Source: Roseomonas gilardii (lineage in GTDB: Bacteria > Pseudomonadota > Alphaproteobacteria > Acetobacterales > Acetobacteraceae). Taken from it: a stretch of 64,000 bases of DNA. Both the position numbers and the translations under genes were made by a program. The DNA is taken from positions 3,800,001-3,864,000 of the forward strand of contig NZ_CP015583.1 of the NCBI RefSeq assembly GCF_001941945.1, in the 5' to 3' direction. Numbering within the stretch: position 1 is the stretch's first letter; each line of letters opens with the position of its first letter. The notes under the pieces are model-generated. The model saw only the letters and a program-made list of their open reading frames with translations. It had not been told where the DNA came from and made no database searches. This document shows, piece after piece, positions 46,555 through 54,997 of the stretch.

Positions 46555-46830
46555 TCAGCCGGAGCTGCCGTTCCCGCCCTTGTCGTCCTGCTGCTTCTGG
46601 TCCTGCTTCTCGGCTTCGTGGCGGCGATGCACGCCCACGGCACAGCCTGCCGCGGCGCCTGCCACGGCGTGGCCCTTGCCGACGAAATGACCCGCCACCG
46701 CGCCCACGGCCCCATCCTTGACGCAGCCGCCCTCCTTGGCCGAGGCCGGGGCGCTCAGTGGCAGTGCGGCCAGCAGGCCGAGCCCCAGCAGCGGGGCCGC
46801 GAGGGCGGAGAGGGTGATACGACGACGCAT
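46555..46830 (-). CDS. Small exported glycine-zipper protein
   Basis: 91 residues: signal peptide ([30 protein letters not shown]), then a glycine-zipper segment KDGAVGAVAGHFVGKGHAVAGAAAGCAVGVH that could insert in a membrane, and a charged Q/K/D-rich tail. GGAGGA precedes the ATG. Proteins of this type are small envelope components of unknown function. The reading frame extends far upstream, but only this part has signal-peptide logic and a ribosome site. Convergent with glpK. Confidence 0.75.
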   Translation of the reverse strand: MRRRITLSALAAPLLGLGLLAALPLSAPASAKEGGCVKDGAVGAVAGHFVGKGHAVAGAAAGCAVGVHRRHEAEKQDQKQQDDKGGNGSSG

Positions 46831-46918
46831 GCAGCGGTCCTCCGAAGCTCTTTGCCTGGAAGCAACGCCGCACCGGGCGGGCGGGGTGGTTGCCGCAGGA
46901 TGAAGCCTGCGACATCCG

Positions 46919-46944
46919 CCGCCGGAGGGGCCTCCCTCCGGCGG
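46919..46944 (-). terminator. Hairpin after the orphan binding-protein gene
   Basis: CCGCCGGAGGG (46919-46929), loop GCCT, CCCTCCGGCGG (46934-46944): perfect 11-bp stem lying 15 nt past the stop of the minus-strand gene. No T-run, so termination strength is unclear. Confidence 0.6.
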
Positions 46945-46958
46945 CTGCAGCGGGGCGG

Positions 46959-48551
46959 TCAGGCCCAGCGGATATCGTAGAACTGCGGCAGCCCGCTGCG
47001 CATGCCCGTCAGCTTCGCGCTGAACACGGTCTGCGGGTAATAGGCGCCAAGCGGCAGGTAGGTCGGCTCCCGCATGAAATCGGCCTGGATCTCCTGGCAG
47101 ATGCGCTTCTGCTCGGCCTCGTTCGGCGCGTCGAACCACTGCTGGCGCAGTTCCTCCAGCTTCGGCGCGTTGGGCCAGCCGAACCAGGCCTTGTCGCCGT
47201 TGCCGCGCAGGCCGAGATGGCTTGCCGGGTCGAAGTTGTTGGTGCCGGTCAGGTTGGTGATGAAGGCGTTCCAGCCGCCCTGGGCGGGCGGGTCCTTCTT
47301 CGCGCGGCGCTGCACCACCGTGCCCCAGTCCGTCGTCTGGAGGTCCAGCTTCATGCCCGCGCGGCGCAGCATGTCGGCGACCACGAGGCCCGCCGCGTTC
47401 TGGTCCGGATAGTCGGTCGCCACCAGCAGCGCCACGGCCTCCCCCTTGTAGCCGGCGGCGGCGAGGTCGCGCTTCACCTTGTCCATGTCGCGCGGGCTGG
47501 TGAGCGCCTCCATCCCCGCATCGTTGGCGAAGGGCGTGCCGGGGCTGAAGACGCCGACATTGTCCTTCCACATGCTGCGGTCCTCGCCGGCGATGGACAT
47601 CATCACGTCGGTCTGGCTCACCCCGCCCAGCAGGGCGCGGCGGATCGCGGGATTGTCGAAAGGCGGGTGCAGCGTATTGAAGCGCATGATGGCCATGTTG
47701 CCGGAGGGGTCCAGCATCGAGCTCTTCAGGCTGCGGTTGCCCTTCAGCAGCGGCATCAGATCCGCCGTCGGCGACTGCCACCAGTCGGCCTCGCCGTTCA
47801 GCATGGCATTGGCGGCGGTGGAGGCGTCGGGGATGACCCGCCACTCGATCCGGTCGAAATGCGCCTGCTTCGGCCCGGCGGTGAAGCTCGCCGTACCGCC
47901 CTTGCGCGGCACATAGCCATCGAAGCGCTCATAGACCGCGAGCGAGCCCGCGACATGCTCGCTGGCCTTGTAGCGGAAGGGGCCGCTGCCGACCATTTCG
48001 TCCACGCGGGTGAAGGGGTCGGTCTTCGCCAGCCGCTCTGGCATGATCGCGGGCATCGAGGTGCCGGTCTTGCCCAGCGCGTTGGGCAGCAGCGGGAAGG
48101 GCTTCTTCAGCCGGAAGCGGAAGCGCCGGTCGTCCACCACGGACAGTTCCTCCGTCGCGGCCATCAGAGCGGCGGCGAAGGCATCGCGCGCGGCGATGCG
48201 GCGGATGCTGGTGACGGCGTCGATGGCGCGCACCGGCTCCCCGTCATGGAACCTCAACCCCTCGCGCAGCGTCAGGGTCCAGAGCCGGCCGTCATTCTCG
48301 ACGACATGCCCCTCCACCATCTGCGGCTGCATCGCATAGCTCTCGTCCTGGCCATAGAGCGTGTCGAAGACGAGATAGCCGTGGTTGCGGGTGACGGTGG
48401 CGGTGGTCCACATCGGGTCCAGCACCGTCGCGTCGCTCTCGGGGATGAAGCGCAGCAGCTTGTTCTCGGCGCCCAGGCCCAGGCGTGGCGCGGACAGCGC
48501 CCCGAAGGCGCCCATCGCGGCGGTGGCGGAAAGGAACTGGCGTCGCTGCAT
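46959..48551 (-). CDS. Orphan family 5 solute-binding protein
   Basis: 530-residue peptide-class binding protein with a twin-arginine-like signal (QRRQFLSATAAMGAFGALS). Mature start NKLLRFIPESDATVLDPMWTT; LREGLRFHDGEPVRAIDAV and VGSGPFRYKASEHVAGSLAVYERF are family motifs. No permease or ATPase gene is adjacent, so it must share a membrane complex, or it may sense a ligand for the hybrid kinase just upstream. Similar orphans are common in bacteria with many Dpp systems. Confidence 0.9.
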   Translation of the reverse strand: MQRRQFLSATAAMGAFGALSAPRLGLGAENKLLRFIPESDATVLDPMWTTATVTRNHGYLVFDTLYGQDESYAMQPQMVEGHVVENDGRLWTLTLREGLRFHDGEPVRAIDAVTSIRRIAARDAFAAALMAATEELSVVDDRRFRFRLKKPFPLLPNALGKTGTSMPAIMPERLAKTDPFTRVDEMVGSGPFRYKASEHVAGSLAVYERFDGYVPRKGGTASFTAGPKQAHFDRIEWRVIPDASTAANAMLNGEADWWQSPTADLMPLLKGNRSLKSSMLDPSGNMAIMRFNTLHPPFDNPAIRRALLGGVSQTDVMMSIAGEDRSMWKDNVGVFSPGTPFANDAGMEALTSPRDMDKVKRDLAAAGYKGEAVALLVATDYPDQNAAGLVVADMLRRAGMKLDLQTTDWGTVVQRRAKKDPPAQGGWNAFITNLTGTNNFDPASHLGLRGNGDKAWFGWPNAPKLEELRQQWFDAPNEAEQKRICQEIQADFMREPTYLPLGAYYPQTVFSAKLTGMRSGLPQFYDIRWA

Positions 48552-48673
48552 GGCAAGGGAACTCCCGTTTTCCCGGAGCGCCCGTTCGGGGAAGGGCATT
48601 CCCCATCCGGGCGCGACGGCGCCATGCTTCCTCTCCTGCCACGCCGGCCGCAAGGGGGCTTTGGCAGGGGTGG

Positions 48674-50995
48674 CTAGGGAGTGGCCGGCCGCTGCTTGGA
48701 GAGGACGTAGCGGATCTTGCGGGCCAGGGCCTCCCGCGTATAGGGCTTGGACAACAGCTCGACCCCCGGGTCCAGCCGGCCGCCATGGACGATGCCGTTC
48801 TCGGTATAGCCGGAGGTGAAGAGCACGGCGATGCCGGGCAGCCTTTCCCGCGCCTTGCGGGCCAGTTCCGGGCTGCGCAGTGTCCCGGGCATGACGACGT
48901 CGGTGAAGAGCAGGTCCACGGCGATCCCGCTCTCGATCACGGTCAGGGCGCTGGCGGCGTCGCGCGCCATCAGGACCTGGTAGCCCAGCTCGTTCAGCAT
49001 CTCCACCACCGTGGCCCTGACGCTGTCGTCGTCCTCGACCACCAGCACGATCTCGCGGCCCCCGGCGATGGGGGTGCTTTCCAGCGAGACGGGCTGGTCC
49101 TCGCCCTGGTGCGCGCGGGGCAGATAGAGCCGGATGACAGTGCCCTGGCCCGGCTCGCTGTAGATCTTCACATGACCGCCCGACTGCTTGACGAAGCCGT
49201 GCACCATGGAAAGGCCGAGCCCGCTCCCCTTGCCGTCGGGCTTGGTGGAGAAGAAGGGCTCGAAGGCCTGGCGCACCACCTCCGGGGGCATGCCGCTGCC
49301 CGTGTCGCTCACGGCCAGGAGCACGTACTGCCCGGGCACGACATCGGCGTGCAGCCGGGCATAGTCGGCATCCAGCATCGCGTTGCCGGCCTCGATGGTG
49401 ATGCGGCCGCAGCCTGCCATCGCGTCGCGCGCGTTGATGGCGAGGTTGAGCAGTGCGTTCTCCAGCTGCGTCGGGTCGATCAGGGTGTTCCACAGCCCGC
49501 CGGACACGACCGTCTCGATCTCGATCGCATCGCCCAGGCTGCGGCGCAGCATGTCTTCCATGCCGGCGATCAGCCGTCCGGCATTGACCACCTTCGGCTC
49601 CAGCGGCTGGCGCCGCCCGAAGGCAAGGAGCTGGGCGGCCAGCTTGGCGCCGCGCTGCACCCCGGCCATGGCATTGGCGAGGCGGCGTTCCGCCTTCTCC
49701 CGCCCCGCGACATCCGTCGCCAGGAGCTGCAGGTTGCCCGAGACCACCTGGAGGAGGTTGTTGAAGTCGTGCGCCACCCCGCCGGTGAGCTTGCCGATCG
49801 CCTCCATCTTCTGCGCCTGCTGCAGGGCGAGCTCGGCCTGCCGGCGCTCGGCGATCTCGGTGGCGACGCGGGCTTCCAGCGTCTCGTTGAGCTGCCGCAG
49901 GCGCTCCTCGGCCTCGCGCCGCTGCGCGATCTCGCGCTCCGCGGCTTGCAGGAGGCGGGCATTGTCGATCGCCACCGCCGCCTGCCCGGCCAGGCTCACC
50001 AGGCTGCTTTCGCTGCCGTCGTCGAAGCGGCCCGGCTCGCGATGACCGAAGAGCAGGGCGCCGATCGGGGCGCCGGTGCGGGAGCGGACCGGCACGGCAA
50101 GGTAGCTGCGCACCGGCAGATGGCCCGGCGGCATGCCGGCATGTGGTGCGTTGCGGCCATAGCGCGGGTCCCGGGTCACGTCGTCGGAGCGGACCACCGT
50201 CCGGCCCTCGAAGCTCGGCGCGAAGAGGAGCGTGGAACGCGGCAGCGGGAAATGGGCGAAGGCGGCGGGATCGGCCCCCGACAGGGCGTAAAGGCGGTAG
50301 CCCTGCCCCGTCTCATCCTCGGCATTGTAGAAGAAGGCACCGAATTCCGCGCCGGTCAGCGAGATGCCCGCATCGACCGCGAGCTGGGTGAGGCGGCCGA
50401 CATCGAGCTCGCTCGTGATGGAGATGCCGGCGCGGTTCACCGTCGCCAGGGTCTCGGTCCGCTGCCGCAGCGCCTGCAGCGCCGCCTGTTCGCGCTGTCG
50501 GGCAAGGACCTGTTCGGTCACCTCCATGGCCGCGCAGACCAGGCCGGCGATCCGGCCGCTCTCGTCACGCAGCGGGGTGTAGGAGAAGGTGAACCAGGTT
50601 TCCTCACGTCGGCCCTGGCGCAGCATCGGGATCGGCAGCTCGCGGTAGTACTGGGCCTCTCCCGAGAGGGTGCGGTCCACGATGGGACCGAACTGCGGCC
50701 AGATATCGGCCCAGACCTCGGAGAAGGGCCGGCCGAGCGCCCAGGGATGCCGCTCGGCGAAGATCGGCATATAGGCGTCGTTGTAGAGGAAGGCGAGGTC
50801 CGGTCCCCAGGCGACGAACTTGGCCTGGCGGGAGTTGAACACCATCTCGGCGATGGTGCGCAGGGAGGCCGGCCATTCGGCGACCGGCCCCAGCCCGCTG
50901 GCCTCGAAGCCCGGCTCCCGCACCCGCGTGCCGATATCGCCGCCCCCGAACGGCCACGGCCCCTGGACTGCCTCTGTGGTGTTCCTGGTCAGCAT
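48674..50995 (-). CDS. Hybrid sensor histidine kinase (PAS-GAF-HisKA-HATPase-REC)
   Basis: 773 residues, no obvious membrane segment, so probably cytoplasmic. Order: PAS-like domain (about 40-160), GAF domain (about 185-345), coiled coil, phosphoacceptor His409 in GVAHDFNNLLQ, ATPase domain with NLAINARDAM, DTGSGMPPEVV and GKGSGLGLSMVHGF (about 505-625), then a receiver domain with Asp699 in LLFTDVVMPG. No separate response-regulator gene is adjacent. The signal is unknown. The start at 50995 is uncertain; in-frame upstream codons exist but lack ribosome sites. Confidence 0.88.
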   Translation of the reverse strand: MLTRNTTEAVQGPWPFGGGDIGTRVREPGFEASGLGPVAEWPASLRTIAEMVFNSRQAKFVAWGPDLAFLYNDAYMPIFAERHPWALGRPFSEVWADIWPQFGPIVDRTLSGEAQYYRELPIPMLRQGRREETWFTFSYTPLRDESGRIAGLVCAAMEVTEQVLARQREQAALQALRQRTETLATVNRAGISITSELDVGRLTQLAVDAGISLTGAEFGAFFYNAEDETGQGYRLYALSGADPAAFAHFPLPRSTLLFAPSFEGRTVVRSDDVTRDPRYGRNAPHAGMPPGHLPVRSYLAVPVRSRTGAPIGALLFGHREPGRFDDGSESSLVSLAGQAAVAIDNARLLQAAEREIAQRREAEERLRQLNETLEARVATEIAERRQAELALQQAQKMEAIGKLTGGVAHDFNNLLQVVSGNLQLLATDVAGREKAERRLANAMAGVQRGAKLAAQLLAFGRRQPLEPKVVNAGRLIAGMEDMLRRSLGDAIEIETVVSGGLWNTLIDPTQLENALLNLAINARDAMAGCGRITIEAGNAMLDADYARLHADVVPGQYVLLAVSDTGSGMPPEVVRQAFEPFFSTKPDGKGSGLGLSMVHGFVKQSGGHVKIYSEPGQGTVIRLYLPRAHQGEDQPVSLESTPIAGGREIVLVVEDDDSVRATVVEMLNELGYQVLMARDAASALTVIESGIAVDLLFTDVVMPGTLRSPELARKARERLPGIAVLFTSGYTENGIVHGGRLDPGVELLSKPYTREALARKIRYVLSKQRPATP

Positions 50996-51276
50996 TGCTA
51001 CTCGGTTCTGCGGTGGCCGGCCCCGATCCAGCACCGGGAGGGCTGGGGGACAGGGCTCCTTCCGGTACGAAAAGGAGGTCGGAAGGCCCCATGATGCCAT
51101 TCCGGCAGGGCCTTCGCCAGACAGGGTGTCGGAGCGGGATGGATGGTGGGATATTGCGGGCCGGAGACAGGGGCCGGCCATGCAGCTTTCACCCGTCTTG
51201 CCGGTTCCTCCGCCGTGATGGGGCGCGTGGGTTCAAGCCCGGCCGCCTCCCGCCCACTTGCCAGAGGAGTGCTGTC

Positions 51277-52305
51277 ATGAAGGCCGTCGGCTATCGCAGG
51301 AGCCTGCCTATCGCCCATGATGAATCCCTGATCGACCTGGAGCTCCCCGTGCCGGAGCCCGGGCCACACGACCTGCGCGTCGCGGTGAAGGCGGTCTCGG
51401 TCAATCCGGTGGACACCAAGCAGCGTGCCCGCGCGACGCCGCCCGAGGGCGGGGTCCAGGTGCTGGGCTACGACGCCGCCGGGGTGGTGGAAGCGGTCGG
51501 CGCCGGGGTCACGCTGTTCCGGCCTGGCGACGAGGTCTTCTATGCCGGCAGCATCGACCGCCCCGGCACGAACAGCGAGTTCCACCTGGTGGATGAGCGA
51601 ATCGCCGGCCGCAAGCCGGCCAGCCTGTCCTTCACCGCGGCCGCCGCCCTGCCGCTGACCGCGATCACCGCCTGGGAGCTGCTCTTCGATCGCCTGGGCG
51701 TGCCCTATGGCGCCCTGACCGGCGGGCCGATGACAGGGGGCGGGACGTTGCTGGTCATCAACGGCGCCGGGGGTGTGGGCTCCATCCTGACGCAGCTTGC
51801 CCGCCGCCTGACGGGGCTGACCGTGGTGGCCACCGCCTCCCGCCCCGCGACCATCGAATGGTGCCGGAAGATGGGCGCGCATCACGTGATCGACCATCAC
51901 CGCCCGCTGGACGAGGCGCTGCGCGAGGCGGGAATCGAACAGGCGGAGTATGTCGCCAGCCTTTCCGCCTCCGACCGGCACCAGGCCGCCGTGGCGACGC
52001 TGATCGCCCCCCAGGGCAAGGTGGCCCTGATCGACGACCCGAAGAGCTACGACATCATGCCGTTCAAGCGGAAATGCGTCTCGGTCCACTGGGAGTTCAT
52101 GTTCGCGCGCCCGGTCTTCCGGACGGCGGACATGATCGCCCAGCACCGGCTGCTGAACGCGGTCTCGGCGCTGGTGGACGAAGGCTTCCTGCGCAGCACG
52201 CTGCATGAGGAGGCAGGCGCGATCAACGCCGCCAACCTGCGCCGCGTCCATGCCACGCTGGAAAGCGGACGGGCCATCGGCAAGACGGTGCTGACGGGGT
52301 TCTGA
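51277..52305 (+). CDS. Zinc-type alcohol dehydrogenase-like / quinone oxidoreductase (MDR family)
   Basis: 342 residues of the medium-chain reductase family. N-terminal GroES-like domain (DLRVAVKAVSVNPVDTKQRA, VLGYDAAGVVEAVGAGV), then the nucleotide fold with LLVINGAGGVGSILTQLARRL near residue 155. The catalytic zinc ligands of true alcohol dehydrogenases are not evident, so a zinc-independent NADPH:quinone/enal reductase-like role is more likely. AGAGGAG precedes the ATG. Divergent from the kinase; single gene. Confidence 0.85.
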   Translation: MKAVGYRRSLPIAHDESLIDLELPVPEPGPHDLRVAVKAVSVNPVDTKQRARATPPEGGVQVLGYDAAGVVEAVGAGVTLFRPGDEVFYAGSIDRPGTNSEFHLVDERIAGRKPASLSFTAAAALPLTAITAWELLFDRLGVPYGALTGGPMTGGGTLLVINGAGGVGSILTQLARRLTGLTVVATASRPATIEWCRKMGAHHVIDHHRPLDEALREAGIEQAEYVASLSASDRHQAAVATLIAPQGKVALIDDPKSYDIMPFKRKCVSVHWEFMFARPVFRTADMIAQHRLLNAVSALVDEGFLRSTLHEEAGAINAANLRRVHATLESGRAIGKTVLTGF

Positions 52306-52319
52306 GGCCGGTCCGGCGT

Positions 52320-52650
52320 TGCGCTGTCCCCGGGGGAAAGGCTCTGCCTTGTCCCCCGGACCCCCTATCCGCCAGGACGCTGCGCGCCCTGGACCCCATT
52401 CGTTGGCGCCTGCTGACGCCGGATCGCGCCGGAGAGCCGTGCTCTCCGGCGGACTGCCGGTGACACCACCGCGGACGAGGTGTTTTCCTTTTCCTGGGAG
52501 CCCCACCTTTCCGCCTGCTCCCAGGGATCAGGCCGCAGACTGACGGCCACCACGCGGAGCCAGCGAAAGCCTGGGGTCCGGGGACCGGCTTCGGTCCCCG
52601 GCGGAGGGGGACCGGGGGAGGCAGCGCCTCCACCGGGACCAGCCACGAAG
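52320..52650. repeat. Intergenic repeat, subtype B, copy 2
   Basis: About 330 bp between convergent oxidoreductase and IclR genes, inverted relative to the copy at 21120-21480. Outer hairpins GGGGGAAAGGCTCTGCCTTGTCCCCC on the left and GGGGGAGGCAGCGCCTCC on the right. Shared interior stretches include GGGGACCGAAGCC (rc), GCGATCCGGCGTCAGC (rc) and GCTGCGCGCCCTGGACC. No believable gene inside. Confidence 0.8.
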
Positions 52651-52694
52651 CGCAAGGGCCGGGACGGAGCGGCAGCGCCCCGCGACGATCCGCC

Positions 52695-53501
52695 CTATGC
52701 CTGCCGGGAAGCGCCGCCCTGCGCGCCCATGAGCCGAGAGAGTTCCGCCGCCGCATCCTTCACCCGCCGTTCCACCTCCACCCGGAACGAGGCCGAGCCG
52801 AACTGCGCGGTGGGCCCGGCGAGGCTAAGCGCGGCGATGGGCTGGTTGTCCTGGCCCAGCACCGGCGCGGCGCAGGAATCCACGCCGGGCTCATAAGCAG
52901 AGAAGCTCCAGGCACAGCCGCGCGCCGCGTCCTCGGCCAGCACGGTGTCCAGGGCCGCATGCGTGGCCGGGGAATGCGGCGTGGCGGTGGGCAGCGGGCC
53001 GGGGCCGAGGCGCGCCCGCCTTTCCGCGGGCGGCAGCGGCGCGAGCAGCATGCGGCCCGGCGTGGTCAGGTGCGCCGGCACGCGGCTGCCGATGCGGATA
53101 TGGCTGACCAGCGGCGTGTCCGGCATCTCGCGGGCGAGGTAGAGCGCCTCCCCGCCGCTGAGCACGACAAGATAGGAGGACAGGCCGGTTTCCGCCGCCA
53201 GCCGTGCCAGCACCGGCCGCGCCAGGGACACCAGGTCGCGCGAGGCCAGGGCGGAGGCGGCAAGGCCCAGGAAGCGCAGGCCCAGACGGAATTCGCCACC
53301 CTGGACGCGCTCCAGCACGCCCTCGTATTCCAGCGTGTCCAGCAGCCGGGCCAGCGTGGCGCGGTTGATGCCGGTGCGCCGCGCCGCCTCGCTGAGATTC
53401 GCGGTCGGACCGCCCTCCGCGATGTATTCCATCAGCCGGACGGCCCGCTGCACCGGAGAGATCAGATGCTCCGGCGCGGCCTCCGGTGCGCCGGCCGGCA
53501 T
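52695..53501 (-). CDS. IclR-family regulator
   Basis: 268 residues. N-terminal winged helix (SPVQRAVRLMEYIAEGG, NLSEAARRTGINRATLARLLDTLEYEGVLE, residues about 15-75), then the IclR effector domain with LSSYLVVLSGGEALYLARE and HLTTPGRMLLA. Its start overlaps the stop of the monooxygenase gene by one base, so the two share an operon and the protein probably controls it through the palindrome at 54693-54719. The ligand may be the monooxygenase substrate or product. Confidence 0.9.
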   Translation of the reverse strand: MPAGAPEAAPEHLISPVQRAVRLMEYIAEGGPTANLSEAARRTGINRATLARLLDTLEYEGVLERVQGGEFRLGLRFLGLAASALASRDLVSLARPVLARLAAETGLSSYLVVLSGGEALYLAREMPDTPLVSHIRIGSRVPAHLTTPGRMLLAPLPPAERRARLGPGPLPTATPHSPATHAALDTVLAEDAARGCAWSFSAYEPGVDSCAAPVLGQDNQPIAALSLAGPTAQFGSASFRVEVERRVKDAAAELSRLMGAQGGASRQA

Positions 53502-54646
53502 CAGGCCGCCGCCGCGGGCGCCGAGTCGAGCGGCACGCTCCAGGCGTCATAGCCATAGACCCAATCGGCATTGCCACCGGCGCGCAGCCAGGCATTGCCG
53601 CGGGATGCCACCTGGATCTCGGCGGTGCGCGCCATGCGGGCCTGCTCGTAGCGGCGCAGGGCGGCGGGGATGTCAGCGACGCCTTCGATCAGGCACCGCG
53701 CCAGCACCACGGCATCCTCCACCGCCATGCCGGCGCCCTGCGCCATGAAGGGCATCATCGGGTGGCAGGCATCGCCGAGCAGGGTGACGCGGCCGCGCGA
53801 CCAGGAAGGGAGCGGATCGCGTTCATAGAGCGCGGTCTTGAGCACACTGTCGCAGGCCGCCAACAGCGCCCGCGCCTCGGGGTGGTAGCCGGCATATTCG
53901 GCGCGCAGCTCCTCGACGCTGCCGGGCGTGGTCCAGGATTCCTCGCGCCAGCTTTCCTGCGGCGTGGTGGCGAAGATGAAGGTCTCTCGCCCCGCGCTGA
54001 TCGGGAAGGTGACGATCTGGCTCGCGGCATTCGGCCCCCACCACTTGGTGAAGCGGTCGAGGCCCGGCAGGTCCAGCCTGTCCCGCGGGATCACGGCGCG
54101 ATAGGCGACGACGCCGGTGAAGCGAGGCTGTTCCTCGCCGAACAGGGCGGAGCGCACCACGGAATGGATGCCATCCGCGCCGACCAGCGCCGAGACACTG
54201 GCCTGCGTGCCATCGGCGAAGGCGAGATTCACGCCCGTCTCGTCCTGCGTGATCCCGGTGGCGCGTTTGCCGAGGTGGATGCGTTCGGCGGGCAGCGCCG
54301 CCTCCAGCGCCTGAAGCAAGTCGGCGCGGTGCAGGGTGAGCTGCGGGGCGCCGTATTTCACCTCGGCCTCGCCGGACATGGCCAGCACGGAGGTTTCCTC
54401 GCCCGTGTCCCAGTTGCGGCTGACGCGGTGGGTGGGACGGGCGCCATGTTCGCGCAGCGCCGCGCCGATGCCGAGGCCGTCCAGAGCGCGCACGGCATTG
54501 GGGGTCAGGTTGATGTCGGCGCCGACGCGGGAGAACTGGCGCGCCTGCTCGAAGACCAGGACCTCATGCCCGGCGCGGTGCAGTGCGATGGCGGCGGCGA
54601 GGCCGCCGATACCGCCGCCGATGATGCCGATGGGGGAACCGGGCAT
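53501..54646 (-). CDS. NicC-like FAD-dependent aromatic monooxygenase
   Basis: 381-residue group A flavin monooxygenase. FAD fold SPIGIIGGGIGGLAAAIALHRAG, central DG-type motif ALVGADGIHSVVRSALFG, and LLGDACHPMMPFMAQGAGMAVEDA for ribityl/flavin binding. The C-terminal GNAWLRAGGNADWVYGYD strongly recalls 6-hydroxynicotinate 3-monooxygenase; salicylate hydroxylases are the alternative. Probably hydroxylates (perhaps decarboxylatively) an aromatic or N-heterocyclic acid. ATG at 54646 has CAGGAG 6 nt upstream. Upstream sits a palindromic operator. Confidence 0.85.
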   Translation of the reverse strand: MPGSPIGIIGGGIGGLAAAIALHRAGHEVLVFEQARQFSRVGADINLTPNAVRALDGLGIGAALREHGARPTHRVSRNWDTGEETSVLAMSGEAEVKYGAPQLTLHRADLLQALEAALPAERIHLGKRATGITQDETGVNLAFADGTQASVSALVGADGIHSVVRSALFGEEQPRFTGVVAYRAVIPRDRLDLPGLDRFTKWWGPNAASQIVTFPISAGRETFIFATTPQESWREESWTTPGSVEELRAEYAGYHPEARALLAACDSVLKTALYERDPLPSWSRGRVTLLGDACHPMMPFMAQGAGMAVEDAVVLARCLIEGVADIPAALRRYEQARMARTAEIQVASRGNAWLRAGGNADWVYGYDAWSVPLDSAPAAAA

Positions 54647-54692
54647 GTCCGCTCCTGTACGAATATGACGGCCCATCGGGGTCGCCATTGAT

Positions 54693-54719
54693 CATATTTG
54701 AATAATCTGTTCAAATATG
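54693..54719. promoter_or_regulatory. Palindromic operator, probably for the IclR regulator
   Basis: CATATTTGAA-TAATCTG-TTCAAATATG: perfect 10-bp inverted repeat with a 7-nt spacer, 47 nt upstream of the monooxygenase start and facing the divergent importer. The size and AT-rich centre fit IclR-type operators. Confidence 0.6.
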
Positions 54720-54980
54720 TTCGGTACAGCCAACCTCGAAGTCAAGCTGTTTTCGCTTTGTGCAACTGCTAACGACATTGGCGGCTTGAATGGAAAATGA
54801 GCGGAAAGCTTCCGGCCCATGCTCAGATTGGGCGGAATTTCAGCGTGCGGCCGGATTGACAGGCCTGTGACACCACGCCCAAGCTCCATCCCAATGACGC
54901 CGGCCGGGATTCCTTGTCTGAGGGATCGCGGGAAAAAGGCGGCCAAGCTTTCGGGAGCCTGACCAGTCGCCGGCGAAGCA

Positions 54981-54996
54981 ACGGATGGGGATCCGT
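54981..54996 (+). promoter_or_regulatory. Hairpin over the ribosome site of the binding-protein gene
   Basis: ACGGAT-GGGG-ATCCGT, 6-bp stem ending one base before the ATG at 54998. The only purine-rich ribosome-site candidate (GGATGGGG) is inside it, so folding could restrict translation. Confidence 0.35.
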
Positions 54997-54997
54997 C

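Larger units (their letters stand above)
54647..54997. other. Divergent control region, monooxygenase / Dpp importer
   Basis: 351 bp. The left half is unusually AT-rich for this genome and carries the 27-bp palindrome at 54693-54719. The right end has a small hairpin at the importer's ribosome site (54981-54996). Promoters for both directions must lie here; no gene seen. Confidence 0.55.

Noticed and set aside
48485-51094. Long plus-strand open frame over the kinase and binding-protein genes
   Set aside because: Composition is typical of an antisense shadow; the minus strand encodes clear kinase and binding-protein motifs.
21120-52650. Insertion sequences or prophage remnants as the source of the repeats
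   Set aside because: No transposase, integrase or target-site duplication is visible in the window; the elements are non-coding.
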